Shown here one piece after another: positions 1 through 11,215 of a stretch of 64,000 bases of DNA. Positions within the stretch are counted from its first letter, which is position 1. Each line of letters opens with the position of its first letter. Source of the stretch: Neofusicoccum parvum (taxonomy: Eukaryota > Ascomycota > Dothideomycetes > Botryosphaeriales > Botryosphaeriaceae); NCBI GenBank assembly GCA_020912385.1, contig CP087210.1:2914001-2978000 (forward strand). Reading direction: 5' to 3'. A model generated the notes under the pieces. It worked only from the letters and a program-made list of their open reading frames with translations. It ran no database searches and was not told the DNA's origin. Made by a program: the position numbers and the translations under genes.

Positions 1-922
1 CATGCTATCGGCGGGATGTTAGTTGAGTGCAGTCTAGAGGCAATATTGAAGCAAATTTCAACGCAAAGGGACGTACGCCAGGCGAAAGCAGAAGCCGAAA
101 GCAACGGTTGCTTTGCAACCTAATGACATCTGCAAGCCCCAAAGCAAGTAGGCTGGAAGCACAGCTAGAACAAGCTCGATCATGACGCCGATTACACCGA
201 AGGACGTCCATATTTCTTGCTGCAACAATAGTGAGCATGGAAAGTGGCCGTTATCATCGGGGCAGACTACGTACCCAGTTGGAGCATCTGTCAATGCGCA
301 TGTCCCAAGGTCTTGCGGCGTTGCAATTGATTGAGACACCGAGCAGGAATGCAAAACCCCACATCATGATGATCGCTGAAGTCACATATGCCGCCACGAC
401 CTGATTACGTGCACGCGTGAGCCGGGACATCAGCAGAGAGGTTGCAGTCTTGCTGAGACTGAGCGAAACCACAAAGAGAACGTTGGACGCATAGATAAGC
501 TACACAGCCGATCAGTTATTGCATAACAAGAATTATCTTGGAGGTGAGTGGACCTTCTGCGCAGTCTCTCTCATGTCATCCGAAAGGCTGAGGACGTGTC
601 TTCCCAGGCCCGCCTTGACCGCCTCAAGGATCGCCACTGTTTGGGCGATCGCGCAGATCTGCCGCAACGCATGAGTAAAGTTCGTGGTTCGTCGGGGTTC
701 AGCGATCGTCGGGGATGGTACCGCAGAGATGACAATCGCCGCATCGTCGAGACCGAACAGCTGCGTAAACGGATACCGAATCGAAAGCCGCAGCCCCGTC
801 AACAAGACCATGCTGACCAACATCAGCGAGGCCGTGATGGTCACGTAGGCGCCATGGTTGTCGGGCGTGATGACGTTGCTCGACGCCAGCGTCGGCAGCG
901 GCGATGCTTCCGCGGCAGACAT
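1..922 (-). CDS. PTH11-like rhodopsin-domain integral membrane protein (3' end outside window)
   Basis: Five exons read on the minus strand: 722..922, 554..658, 275..499, 77..219 and 1..33, with the rest beyond the left edge. The spliced product has the layout of fungal rhodopsin-domain 7-TM proteins (PTH11-like/SAT-cluster type): a short N-terminus, a first hydrophobic helix, an RLSIRYPFTQLFGLDD loop, then the segments VISA-ICAIAQTV and LIYASNVLFVVSLSLSKTA, an NCNAARPWD loop with paired cysteines, and WGLQM before FCFRLA. Introns have good GTACGT-type donors and CAG/TAG acceptors, except the second, whose donor reads GTCCAC and is weak. These proteins sit in the plasma membrane and some act as surface sensors; the ligand here is unknown. 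Family call is firm, exon 2/3 junction less so. Confidence 0.85.
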
Positions 923-2154
923 TCTCTGCTGCTACCGCAGAAAGCCAGCGGCGGAGAGCGACTAAAGGCGCGGAGGAGAAGCGGCGGGCGGAGACCAGAA
1001 AAACGAATCACTGGGGCAAGCGGATGCATGCGGAAGCGGGTGCGAGGACGCGCATTATTTGCGGGCAAAGAGAAGATGAAAAGGGTGGCTGAGGCATCGG
1101 TGATACTAGAGCTCAGTGCAAACTTTGGCTTTTGCAGCCTCACTGATAGTAGGTGCACTCGCTGTGCCGCATTGCCCATTAGGCTATGGCACAGCGCAGG
1201 TACAGCTTCTGTGGGCGGCGAAGGTTGATCCCGCACGGCCGGCAAGAGGCGGCGCAAGGAGAAGAGCGGCAGAGCCCTTGCCCATGTCTGGTGGTAATTT
1301 AAGTTCCAACAAACTCCGCGACCACGCCCCAGGACCCCAGAGCTTGTGAGGTTGTGCTGGCTGGTTCCAGAATCATGGCGTGCTGTTGTTTCGGGAATGG
1401 CTGGGGGTCGGGATCCAGCATTGATCGGGATTTCCCTTTCCCTGGACTGGGCATGCTCTGTGGGCGGCAAGCCATCGGTACCGTAACGTCGGTACGGTTG
1501 GATGGGCCGAGATAGACAGAGGACCCCTGCAATCAAATTAGCAGATGTCTTAGCCAACAGCACTCGGCATTGGGCCTTAGTCGTACGCGTTCTGTGCCAG
1601 ATCGGCTATCCATAATGTGCCGACTTGCGAAGCTTCCGCCTGTTCATCTGCATGAAACGTTTTTGCATTAGCACGCCGATTCGGCGAGCAGCCACCATGA
1701 TTCGGTATACTTTGCATTTCCTCTCTCGTTTGTGACTCAACCCCATTGGTGGACGAGGGCACTCCGTGATTTGAGAATCAATCGCCGATTGCGCGCTCGC
1801 TGTTCACCCTGGAAAACGCCGCGAATGAGTAGAACAAGGCTGAAGAATCAAGCTGAGACTAGCGTTTGCTTAACAGAGCATCTCAGCAACGAATATAGGG
1901 ACGCGCAATCGGAAATCTTCAGCATACGCATCTCGACTTGGTGCATTCAGATCGGAGATAAAGCAAACAGATATGAGCATGGGAAGTGACACGTTCAATT
2001 AGTTCTCGCGATGCTCGTGGAAGCGAGCTGGAAAGCCTCGGCTCCGCATGCAACAGAACAGCTGCATTAAGGGCAGTGCTAGCACAGAGAGTCGGTGAAT
2101 GAGTTGTGCAACTCCAATGGTAGCAGACCGGCAAGTGCCCGAGGCTGGGACGGC
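923..2154. other. Intergenic, no gene seen
   Basis: Both neighbours are on the minus strand, so this holds the promoter of the PTH11-like gene and the 3' flank of the GNAT gene. Open frames are short or have no family character. Around 1477-1500 CGGTAC occurs twice, once inside the palindrome CGGTACCG, which could be a zinc-cluster factor site but is unproven. Confidence 0.5.
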
Positions 2155-2842
2155 TCAAGATCTCGGATCAACCACGACCGGTGCCCTGGCTTCACGTCGC
2201 ATTGTCGGACCACTAAGATCGTATTTGCTGTTCCTGATTTCGGAACGGACGACTTCTTTGAAACCGTTCGAGCGGTACAGATGCTCGCCTACAGGAGACG
2301 ACTCGACCCATGCCGGCAAGAAGAGGCCATCGGCAATGCCACAGCCCGTCCTGACAAGCATGGCGCCGCAGCCACGGCGTTGATAGTCCGGATGAGTGTA
2401 GAGCCGATTGAGTACTGCCCAGATTTAGCACCGAGCCACGGCAGCGGGAGGCTGCTGACTCACAGACGTGGGGACTTCCGTGTTGGTGTTGAGCACGGAA
2501 CTGGTAGAAGGTGTGGATGATCTCTTCCGCCAAGGCCCGTTCCTCGCCTTCCGGAATCCAATCAAGGCTGGCGGGACCCGTCTTGATGGGAACCCATGTG
2601 GGGTAGATTTTCCAGTGGGCGGTGCTCACGATGCGGCCCGTCTCACTATCGATGACCTTCAGCCACAGGTCGGCAGGGTCGTCCTTCATCTCTTGGGCCC
2701 ATCGGCCGGCGGCAGCTTGACGACCATCCTCGGTGTCGTAGCCGATGAGAATATCTGACAGCGGACCTTGAATGACAGTATAGTGTAGGTCAACTAATTC
2801 GCGCACGTCGGCTGCGGAGGCGCGTGAGAGGAGCAGAGGCAT
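2155..2842 (-). CDS. GNAT-family N-acetyltransferase
   Basis: Two exons, 2464..2842 and 2155..2414, joined across a 49-nt intron (GTGAGT donor, CAG acceptor), give 212 residues. Splicing moves the reading frame into the conserved GNAT core: LYTHPDYQRRG, with the acetyl-CoA pyrophosphate loop Q138-R-R-G-C-G143, then ADGLFLPAWVESSP and EHLYRSNGFK, the usual last strand/helix pair. The N-terminal half has LVDLHY and a DPADLWLKVID strand, as in fungal small-molecule GNATs. It should transfer acetyl from acetyl-CoA to an amine in the cytosol; the substrate cannot be told. No functional link to its neighbours is visible. Confidence 0.88.
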
Positions 2843-4234
2843 GTTGAGTGAGTTGTGGCTGGCACGTTACGAGTACGAAGACAGAGAAGGAATGCTTGCG
2901 ATTGGTTGGCAAGGAGAAACAATTCACCAGCCATGGCGGCGCCGCTGCTGCAATTTGTAGAGGGGCGGGCGGCCGGCGCTGGGATATGCTTGGCATGTCG
3001 AGATGGTGGGTGCATGGGACGGGCCCCGGCAAAGCTGGATAGCACGGAGTCCTGACACGAGGCTTCGCGGCGAAGGATTGCAGCTCATCTCGCCGCCACG
3101 ATGGGGTGACGGGCGGGGTGAGGAGACGGTCGGCTGAGAAGTGCAGAAGCGGGAAGCGGAGGTTTCCTGAGGCAGAGACGCGCAGGCGTCGTCCCCCAGA
3201 AGGGAATCGGCGGGCCAGGGATGTGATAAGAGCGGTCGGCAAGTGCAGGACTGGAGGCGCAAGTGCCGGGCCCAAATGCGAGGCGCGGGGCCATGTCCGC
3301 GGAATGCGGCACGGGCGAGGAGCTGGAGCGGACGAGTCGAGCACGAGGCTGTGGCGCTGGCGCTGGTGGGCTGGTGAGGTTGAAAGAGGATTCCGGCTAA
3401 GTGGAGCAGCGGAGCGGTGGAGCGCGGCCGGCGAGGGAAGGGACGGCTCGCAGGGAGGCCCCCCAGCGCTGCCCCCCGCAGTATCGGCTCGCCGCCGTCC
3501 CAAGGCCTCCGCCGATGCACCACCTTCTTGCGCACGCTGCCTAGCTGCTGTCCGCCGCTGCCCGCTCCTGCCCGCTGACACTTCCGCCGAAGCCTCGCAC
3601 AGGCACTCGTGTGCTGCTGACTCGCCATGTTCTGGGCCACGCTGCAACCCGACTTATCGCTGCACCTGCAAGGCAACCACACCAGCCGCCTGCCTGTTCC
3701 GCAGCCCAGATACCACCCGTCGCCAGCCCACCTCGGCCCGACGGGCGTCTCGCACAGCTCTCTGCTCCTGCAGCCCGTCCAGTGCGATAGTGAGACGCGG
3801 TGGCTGCCCAGCCATGGAGCCATGCAACAGTCTTAAGACAGCCGTGCTCTCCAGCTCCCGTTGCCGTGCCGGGGCCACCCGTCGTACCGGGTCTGAGGCG
3901 GCACACACGAAGCCTCTAGCTCGATGTACCCTGCGTGAGCTTCCCCGGTCCTGCGCCTCTAATTTGCGGCACTGCGGAGCTAAGGACTCGCTTTCCACCG
4001 CGTGCCACCCGGGAGACGCAAAGAGACTGTGCAGGGTTCGTCTCGATAGCCAATGTGGCAGACGGCAGTTTTGCCCAGTTGAAGGAGCCGACCTGCATCT
4101 CCGACCATCCAGATGCTCCGTCCAATATAGCCGCACTCGCTCGCTCCCGTCCGACTTCTCTTCGCCCGGAGCCAAGCAGATTCCCGCTACTTTCTTTCCC
4201 AACCCTCTCGGATCTTTTGGAACACGCCGCCGCA
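2843..4234. other. Intergenic divergent region between the GNAT gene and the permease
   Basis: About 1.4 kb of GC-rich sequence between two divergently transcribed genes. Several long frames overlap on both strands here, as expected in GC-rich DNA, and none shows a domain or splice-supported structure. It must contain both promoters and the permease 5' leader; no clear TATA box was found. Confidence 0.45.
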
Positions 4235-6331
4235 ATGGAGGAACAGGCAAAGGGGACATTTGAAATGTCCTCGCGAGAGGTCAACATCGTGACCACGCAG
4301 ACTAGTCAGGATGCGCACGACATGGCCCGGCTTGGGAAAAAGCAAGAGCTCAAGGTAAGGCAGGGCCGTCTACCCACCATACTCCCCGGATTCTGGTCTA
4401 CAGCCCTGCAGCGTGTCTGAGATTGCATGGAATCCTACCTGCTTCAATACTCAACACTGTACATGCTGTAGAGAGTTGTTGTCTGGATGGACGAAGAAGA
4501 TGCCTTGTTGGCGAGCTGCCGACATCCCCACCACAGCCACGTGCCATGTGCTGCTCTACCAACTGGTTTACTAACAAAACGTAGCGTAACTTCCGCGACC
4601 TATCTATCCTTGGATTGACATGTATGATGATGGTATGTGGATGACATAGTTGTCCGTGCCCTACATAAGCTCACCCGCCAACGCAGGGTACATGGGAAGC
4701 GATGGTCACCACCGCCACCTTTTCACTTATAAACGGTGGACTTGCTGGCACAGTATGGATATATGTGGGAGTGTGGCTCTCCACCATCGCCGTTGTCCTA
4801 TCAATGGCCGAAATGGCAAGCATGGCGCCAACATCTGGGTTTGTCAACCAAAGACCATGGAGCCGAACAGCACTAAGAGAAGAGCAGCGGCCAATATCAT
4901 TGGGTCTCCGAATTCGCGCCACCACAATACCAGAAGATTCTTAGCTATCTCGTTGGTGTGTATTGGCTGTCTTTTACGCTTGCGGCACTTTCTGACTGTA
5001 CAAAGGTTGGCTCTCTGCAATGGGGTGGCAAGCCGGAGTTGCTACCACAGCCTTCGCCTCGGGAGGCATCATCCAGGGCGTCGTATTCCTCAACTACCCA
5101 GATTATGTTGCCCAGCAATGGCACGGCACCCTCATGACCATCGCCATCGCACTGATTGCCTTTTTTGTCAATACCGTCGGCGCCAAACACCTTCCAATGC
5201 TGGAAGCAATCATCCTCTTCCTCCACATTTTTGGTTTCTTTGTAATCCTCATTCCTCTCTGGGTGCTTTCCCCCCGGACCACGGCTGCCAAAGTCTTTGG
5301 AGAGTTCTCTAACTTTGGTGGATGGTCTTCGGTCGGTGGTGCCACTATTGTCGGCATGATCACGCCTACAGGCTCATTGGCTGGTATGATCGAAGACGCA
5401 AGCAAATTGCAATGATGCTAAGATGTATTTAGGTTTCGATGCCGCGGCACATATGGCAGAGGAGGTCCGAGATGCATCCAAAGTTGTGCCACGTGCAATG
5501 ATCACAACTATCATTCTGAATGGCCTGATGGTAAGTTCTACTGCCAGTTTGTCCATCACCTTCTGACCCTTTTCCCCTTAGGGCTTGATCATGATCATCA
5601 CCTTCTGCTTCTGCATCACGGATCTGGAGACACTCCTCTCCCTCCCTCTCGGCTTCCCCTTCGTCGAAGTTTTCCGCACCGCCACAGGCAGCACGACCGG
5701 CGCCAGTCTCATGAGCATCGTCGTCATTGTCCTGACCATCTGCACCTGCACGAGCGGCCTCGCGGCCGCCAGCCGACAGGTCTTCGCCTTCGCTCGGGAC
5801 GAAGGGCTCCCAGCCTCCAACACATGGAAAAAGGCAAGCAAACCGCCCCGCAACTCGCCCAGCACGCACTAACCCAGCGCCCGCCAGATCCACACCATCG
5901 GCACGGAGATCCCTCTCAACTCGGTGCTCTTCTCGCTCAGCATCGCAGTACTCATCTCACTCGTCAACCTGGGCAGCACGACAGCGTTCAACTCGATCGT
6001 GGGGCTGCTGAACGGGTCGGCGGGCACGGCGTACGCGCTGAGCCTGGCGTGCCTGCTGTGGCGGCGCACGCGGTCGGGCGAGGCGCTGCCGCCGGCGCGC
6101 TTCAGCCTCGGCCGCTGGGGCACGCCGCTCAACGTCTTCAGCCTGCTCTACGTCGTCTTCAGCACCGCCATCGGCTTCTTCCCCATCATGCGCCACGTCA
6201 CCGTCGCCACCATGAACTGGAGCAGCGTCGTCTACGCCGGCGTCCTGGCCATCGCGCTGGTCGCGTACTGGGCTGGCGGAAGGAAGCGGTACAAGGGCCC
6301 CGTGGTGTTCGTGCAGAAGGAGGGGTATTGA
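4235..6331 (+). CDS. APC-family amino acid/GABA/choline-type permease
   Basis: Eight exons (4235..4354, 4585..4632, 4687..4838, 4888..4955, 5006..5383, 5433..5530, 5582..5833, 5888..6331) give 519 residues, normal for fungal amino acid/choline/GABA permeases. Landmarks are RNFRDLSILGLTCMMMGTWE at helix 1, APTSGGQYHWVSEFAPP at the helix 2-3 region, MAEEVRDASKVVPRAM in the middle, and ASRQVFAFARDEGLP followed by IPLNSV in the second half. About twelve hydrophobic segments are present. It should import amines or amino acids across the plasma membrane. The last intron starts GCAAGC, a GC-AG intron; the others are GT-AG. MEEQAKG at 4235 was chosen as start; an in-frame ATG at 4265 is an alternative. 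Substrate is not resolved. Confidence 0.92.
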
Positions 6332-9011
6332 GTCGCCCGCGCGGTGCTGGAATGCGTGCGGACGCTGTCACGGCGCGATGGGGGTCGACGGGTTTGATAT
6401 CTCCGGGTTAGAGGCGGGCGGTGCGGAGTGTACGTTACAGCGGCGGTAGAGAGGATAAATGAGCAATGGTAGTCGTCTTTTCACATTATGCCGTCTGGCC
6501 AGCTAAGCATTCCTCACTGACAGCGTTGTGGGTCTCTGGCGTTCGCGTTGATTTCCGCGGCCGGAGGCTACGTGGCTCGCCTGATCACAGCCCTACGTGC
6601 CCGACGGTTCTATTTATACCAGCGCATCTCGTTTCGCGAACAACCTCCCCGCCGGTGTCACACAGTCATCTGCATTACGCAAGACAGCAACGCAAGGTTT
6701 GTCGCCGCGTTTCAAGGTGCCGGCGTTGGTGTCCGGATGAGGCAGGAGGGGCGGCTGGGCTGAGAGCGACGATCGTGTGGGGTCGGATCTGGGGAACACG
6801 GCGTGCACAGACGAGACGCGGCCGGATTGTTTGGCGGGGTGGTCTCGAGGTGGGCGGCGCGCTTGATCTATCAGTCCTCGATGAGGGGAAGGAGAGCGGC
6901 TTGGGCAATTCGATGACGGTGACGATGGGCGGGTAGAGCGAACCTGGTGAGTTTCCAGGTCTGCAACCCGGCTTATCTCAGCAAAGGCGCCCTGTGCGGC
7001 CATTGGTTCTTCTCGCACCATGCCCTGCATCTGCGCGTGGCTGAGGATCCCGTCCTCATCAGGTCTTTGTATCTCATTTGCGGTTCTGCGTTTGCTGTCC
7101 CCACTACTCTGCCTCTAGCCCACGCTACTACTGCAACAATATTTCGAAGAGGGAGCTAGTGGCCCAAGGCCAGGCAGAAGCCTGCGCCTTCCCTCATGCG
7201 CTTTCCTTCTTCGACGACAAGCAAAAAAACAGTGCGACCCAGAACGCCTTGGCGCCGTTAGCTGCGCGTGGCGTGACATGCTTGTATGCACATCTTACAC
7301 ACTGCATCTTCTATCTAAACCGCGCATACGTCTTCCCGTCCAATACCTGCAAAAGGGACCCGAAAATGTCCCGGAAATGTCTCTGCCTAGTTGCCACGTC
7401 TCAAATGTGACCAGAAAGTGACTGCCGAGGCAATAATGCAGCCCTGTTGCAAGCGTCGAAGAAGTCGAACAGGGTATCGCATCCTCCACACTGTGTATCT
7501 CTGCGCGGCTGGACCGATCTGCGACGCGCGACTTAGCGGTCATTTAGCGTCCTGCTGGTGCTAGTTTCCTGCGTCATGGCAAGATTCTGCTTTCAAGGTT
7601 CTTCGTCTGGGGCCGGCGACGGCCACGGCTACCAATCATGCGGCTTAGTTGTGGTGGGCTCACCTTGAGAGATAGACAACAGGGCCCTGGGTTGCCCCAG
7701 CATGTGGCAAAACGACATGTCGAGCTGGGATATTGCGAAGCGATGTTGTAGATGATCCGTGGTGGGGCGATGGATGTTAGCGGCAAGCATAATGTGCGGC
7801 GGACACGGTTGGTATGTCTTCCTGCACTATATTATCTGCACGGCTGTTGTGTAAAATTGGAGCGCTATTTCCATACGTCGCCTCTATCCTCATCAGTGTC
7901 GACTACATCTCCCCCTCTTCTTCGAGCAGGAGCACGGTCTCCCCATGAGCGCGTATGTACACGCCGAGCATCCACCGCCGGCGGCCACCAACGCCAGCGT
8001 CGTCAGCGACCGCGATTGATGGCCGATGTGTTGTTCTTCAGCATTGGATGGAGTGATACTACCAACAGCCGTGAGCAAGTACAGTGAGAGACTCGGCTAG
8101 TCGACAGTAGAGAGCGTCTGGTGCAGTGTTGCTGTCTTCTACATGTCTCTCGGTGCGCCATTTTCTTCGACCAGATACGCCACCCTACACTACTAAGCCA
8201 ATAAGATCGCAGGAACTGATGTAGGCCACCCAATCCGGTATGCCACTTTACAACTTCGAACGTCTGAAGACCTTTCCACAGAGAATAAACTGAGTGATTA
8301 GTCAGCCTGACTTCTAAAAATTTGACATGGCCTTCCCCCGTTTTCCTCTTCCGAATTCCAGGCCTATTAGAGCGCCAATTTGGCACTCTACTAGGCCCAG
8401 ACTTCAGAAGGAGCTACATAAAGTCACGACGCACGCCTAGTGTCCGATATCTGACGGCCTTCTGCGTGGAGCGCTGAGGGTCAAGCCAGGAGGAGCGTGG
8501 TGGATGATGGTGAAGAAGTTTGGAGTAGAGGTAACTAGCGACAAAGCTTTGAGCCCACGCCACTTCAGGGTCCAGGCCCGTGCACTGTTGCCTGGCGACG
8601 AGGCAAGGTGAAGTGAAGCTGGCTGCTCCGCTGGGGATGGATGCCGGGTGAGAAGACACTTCCGGCTTGCAAGACAAGAAAGCATTGATATTGACTCTGG
8701 TTGATTCTGGATGATTCTTCTCATGAGAGACCTTGCCCTTCCCATTGTATCTGATATTATTCTCGGAACCACCACCTGCTCATCAAAAGCGCAGCCCGTC
8801 CGTTCCGCCCATCGCATCGCAACGTCGCCGCCACGCTCATAGAGCACCCCCCCGAATACACAAACGCCAGCCCAAGAGCTCACCCACGGGACCAAGCTCT
8901 ACTATTACTTCATAAATACTATAGCCACCGGCGATGCCATGTACGGCGCCGCCCTCCCCAGCCCATCAACCTGCTACCCCCTCTACAACCTGTCTTCTCC
9001 TTCAACTTTCC
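6332..9011. other. Long intergenic stretch, no gene seen
   Basis: About 2.7 kb between two genes that converge on it. No frame shows domain similarity, intron-supported extension or membrane pattern. A TATTTATA stretch near 6611 has no clear gene behind it. A short lineage-specific gene or non-coding RNA could be hidden here, but I see no positive evidence. Confidence 0.5.
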
Positions 9012-9923
9012 TTAACCACGCCCCAGGCGCCGCAGCCAACGCCCACAGTAGCCTCTAACCCACATCCACCCCGTAGGTTGGTTTTCGACAGGGTGGGCTT
9101 GCGGGGTGGAGGTGAAGTGTGCGGCGTGTGTGGTGGACCGGGAAGCCGGCAGCGACGGGGTGGCGGGCGGGTTCACGGACGGCTGGCTTGAGGTGGTATG
9201 GTGCTCGATGGTGGTGAAGTGCGCTGTGTGCGGTGGCGGCAGATGGGTGGGTGTGACTGTGGCTGGAGCATGTGATGATGCGTCGTCGGTCGGGCTCTGC
9301 GCCGGCGGGCTTGATGTTGGATCGTGCTCTACATGCTTGCTCTCGGAATCCTTGGTCGTGACAAAGTATGCTGTGTGTTGTGACGGGAGATTGGCGGGTA
9401 CCGCCTGTTCTGGGGCGGCGAGCAGATTCTGGATGGGTTGGCTCGCGATGGGGAGAGCCCTGGCGGGTTGTTCATTAACAGGCTTGCTTGCTGTCGGATG
9501 GGTCTCGATGAGTTGGTTCTTGATGATCGGGTTCTTCATGGACTGGTTTTCAGTGAGCTGGCTTCTGGTAGGGTGGTCTTCAGAAGGCTGACTCTGAACG
9601 GTATGATCGTCGGTGGATTGGTTGGAGGAAGAATAGGGAACGGCGTGGTTGTCATCTTCGTCTTTCTCCATCTTCTTCTTCTCCTCCTTGTCATCTTCGT
9701 CAGGTGAGACGCCGGTCGTATATACCCAGTCTGGACAGCAGTCACATTGCTCGTAGATACGGTCAAAGGTCGATGAGAGGGTAGTGTCGGGGTCTTTTGA
9801 GTGAAGGTCGCACTCGACTTTCTTTTCCTCGTTGACCTTCATGTTGGGTGGCAAGTTGGTGTCTTCCGTGGGCTCACTCTTGGTCCCAGCCAGGCATGGG
9901 TTGAGCTGAGGATTTCCCGACAT
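9012..9923 (-). CDS. Low-complexity orphan protein with HTAxF repeats
   Basis: A single uninterrupted frame of 303 residues from the ATG at 9923; an upstream in-frame ATG at 9992 would add 23. The chosen ATG lies about 95 nt downstream of a TATATAAA box. The N-terminal third has a cysteine group (YEQCDCCPDW) and an acidic/lysine tract (DEDDKEEKKKMEKDEDDN). The middle is rich in Q, N, S and P with degenerate short repeats. The C-terminal third has three spaced copies of a motif, HTAYFVTT, HTAHFTTI and HAAHFTST, then ends WMWVRGYCGRWLRRLGRG. No signal peptide or domain is recognised. It is probably a lineage-specific disordered protein; function unknown. Confidence 0.55.
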   Translation of the reverse strand: MSGNPQLNPCLAGTKSEPTEDTNLPPNMKVNEEKKVECDLHSKDPDTTLSSTFDRIYEQCDCCPDWVYTTGVSPDEDDKEEKKKMEKDEDDNHAVPYSSSNQSTDDHTVQSQPSEDHPTRSQLTENQSMKNPIIKNQLIETHPTASKPVNEQPARALPIASQPIQNLLAAPEQAVPANLPSQHTAYFVTTKDSESKHVEHDPTSSPPAQSPTDDASSHAPATVTPTHLPPPHTAHFTTIEHHTTSSQPSVNPPATPSLPASRSTTHAAHFTSTPQAHPVENQPTGWMWVRGYCGRWLRRLGRG

Positions 9924-10018
9924 GTCTGAAGAGATGTGTCGATGATGGTGACAGAGTGCAGGCTCCGGAAGGATGTTGTCGAGAAAGAACAAGGAATGTT
10001 GGTTAAATTGATGAAGAC

Positions 10019-10026
10019 TTTATATA
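10019..10026 (-). promoter_or_regulatory. TATA box of the low-complexity orphan gene
   Basis: TATATAAA on the minus strand, about 95 nt upstream of the ATG at 9923. Its spacing fits a core promoter and supports choosing that ATG over the one at 9992. Confidence 0.5.
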
Positions 10027-10213
10027 GCCGAGAGGGAGCTATGAGGCTAGGAATGTGAAGGCGGTGGTGAATGTATTGCTACAATGGCAGAATTTCGGCG
10101 AACAGGCCGCAGAGCCAAGACCGTGCTCTCAAATCACAGCACGAGTGAATGGCATATCCGCATAAATAGGCGATTGTGAGTTGTACGGAGTGGCAGGGAC
10201 AGGTCTCCCATTA

Positions 10214-11215
10214 CTACCGAGCGGTATATCCACCATCCACCGGAAGGTTCACTCCTGTGAGCCAGCTGGCATCATCACTTGCAAGCGTGACTGCAATCTT
10301 TGCAATGTCTTCCGGCTTTCCCGGGCCACCAAAGGGGTGCCTTCTCTGCAGAACATCAAAGGGCGTCAGATTTGTAGTTGTCTCAGCGAAGATCGCAGTT
10401 TGTGTGTCTGTCAATTCGTGAGTACAATCTAGGTGATCCAAGTCCTGGTGGTATACTCACAGCCCGGGCATATGGCATTGCAGTGAATACGGTGTTCCGC
10501 GTAATCAAGCGCAACCTGTCTCGTCAAGCTCGTCACCGCGCCCTTCGACGCACAGTACGAAGCTACCAATCCCGCCAGTCAGCCAAATTCCTGCCACTCC
10601 CGACCGTGACCGTAGCAACACAACCACTTACGATTCTGCGGCCCGGCAATCAGCCCCATAATCGACGACATGTTGATAATCCAGCCGCGATCGCCCGATT
10701 CATGGGGGTCCTGTCTCAACATCTGCGCAATCGCATGCTTGCACCCCAAAAACACCGAGCGCGCATTAATCCGCATCGTCTCATCCCACACCCCATCATC
10801 CGTCAGATGCAGCACCGCCGGCGCCACCGCCTCAAACGACACCCCCGCATTATTCACCATCCTACACCGTCAGCGTCCCGCCCTCCCGTTGAACGCGGGG
10901 AAAAGCTCACACATCAAGCCTGCCGAACCGCTCCGCCGCCGCCGCGACCAGCGCCTCCACCTCGGCGGCGACGCCCACGTCGGCCTTGACGAACGCGGCC
11001 GCGCCGCCGCGCTGCCGGATCAGCTCGTGCGTCGCGACGTGCGGCTGCCCCGGCACGGGCAGCCGCGCCGCCGGCGTCAGGTCCGCGCACACGACGTTGG
11101 CGCCCTCGGCGGCGTAGCGCAGGGCGATGGCGCGGCCGAGGCCGGAGGACGCGCCGGTGACGATGGCGGTCTTGTTGAGGAGGCGGCCGCTGCCGCGCGG
11201 TGCTGGGTCGGCCAT
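10214..11215 (-). CDS. Short-chain dehydrogenase/reductase (classical SDR)
   Basis: Four exons (10911..11215, 10632..10861, 10461..10562, 10214..10407) give 276 residues, standard for a classical SDR. Present in order: the cofactor motif T20-G-A-S-S-G-L-G27, the acidic residue of VVCADLT that often favours NAD(H), VNNAG at 104-108, MSS with catalytic Ser at 167/168, and Y181-C-A-S-K185. The C-terminus [13 protein letters not shown] and [15 protein letters not shown] is typical. All three introns have GTGAGT or GTAAGT donors and phases that close the frame. It should oxidise or reduce an alcohol/carbonyl in the cytosol; the substrate is unknown. It does not form an obvious cluster with neighbours. 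Confidence 0.93.

Noticed and set aside
1477..1500. Paired CGGTAC motifs as a regulatory operator
   Set aside because: One occurrence far from any start codon, no matched regulator; chance is likely.
3106..4263. Plus-strand frame of 385 codons upstream of the permease, with long antisense frames over the same DNA
   Set aside because: Arg/Ser/Cys-rich with no domain, and overlapping open frames on both strands point to GC-rich composition. The permease starts inside it in another frame.
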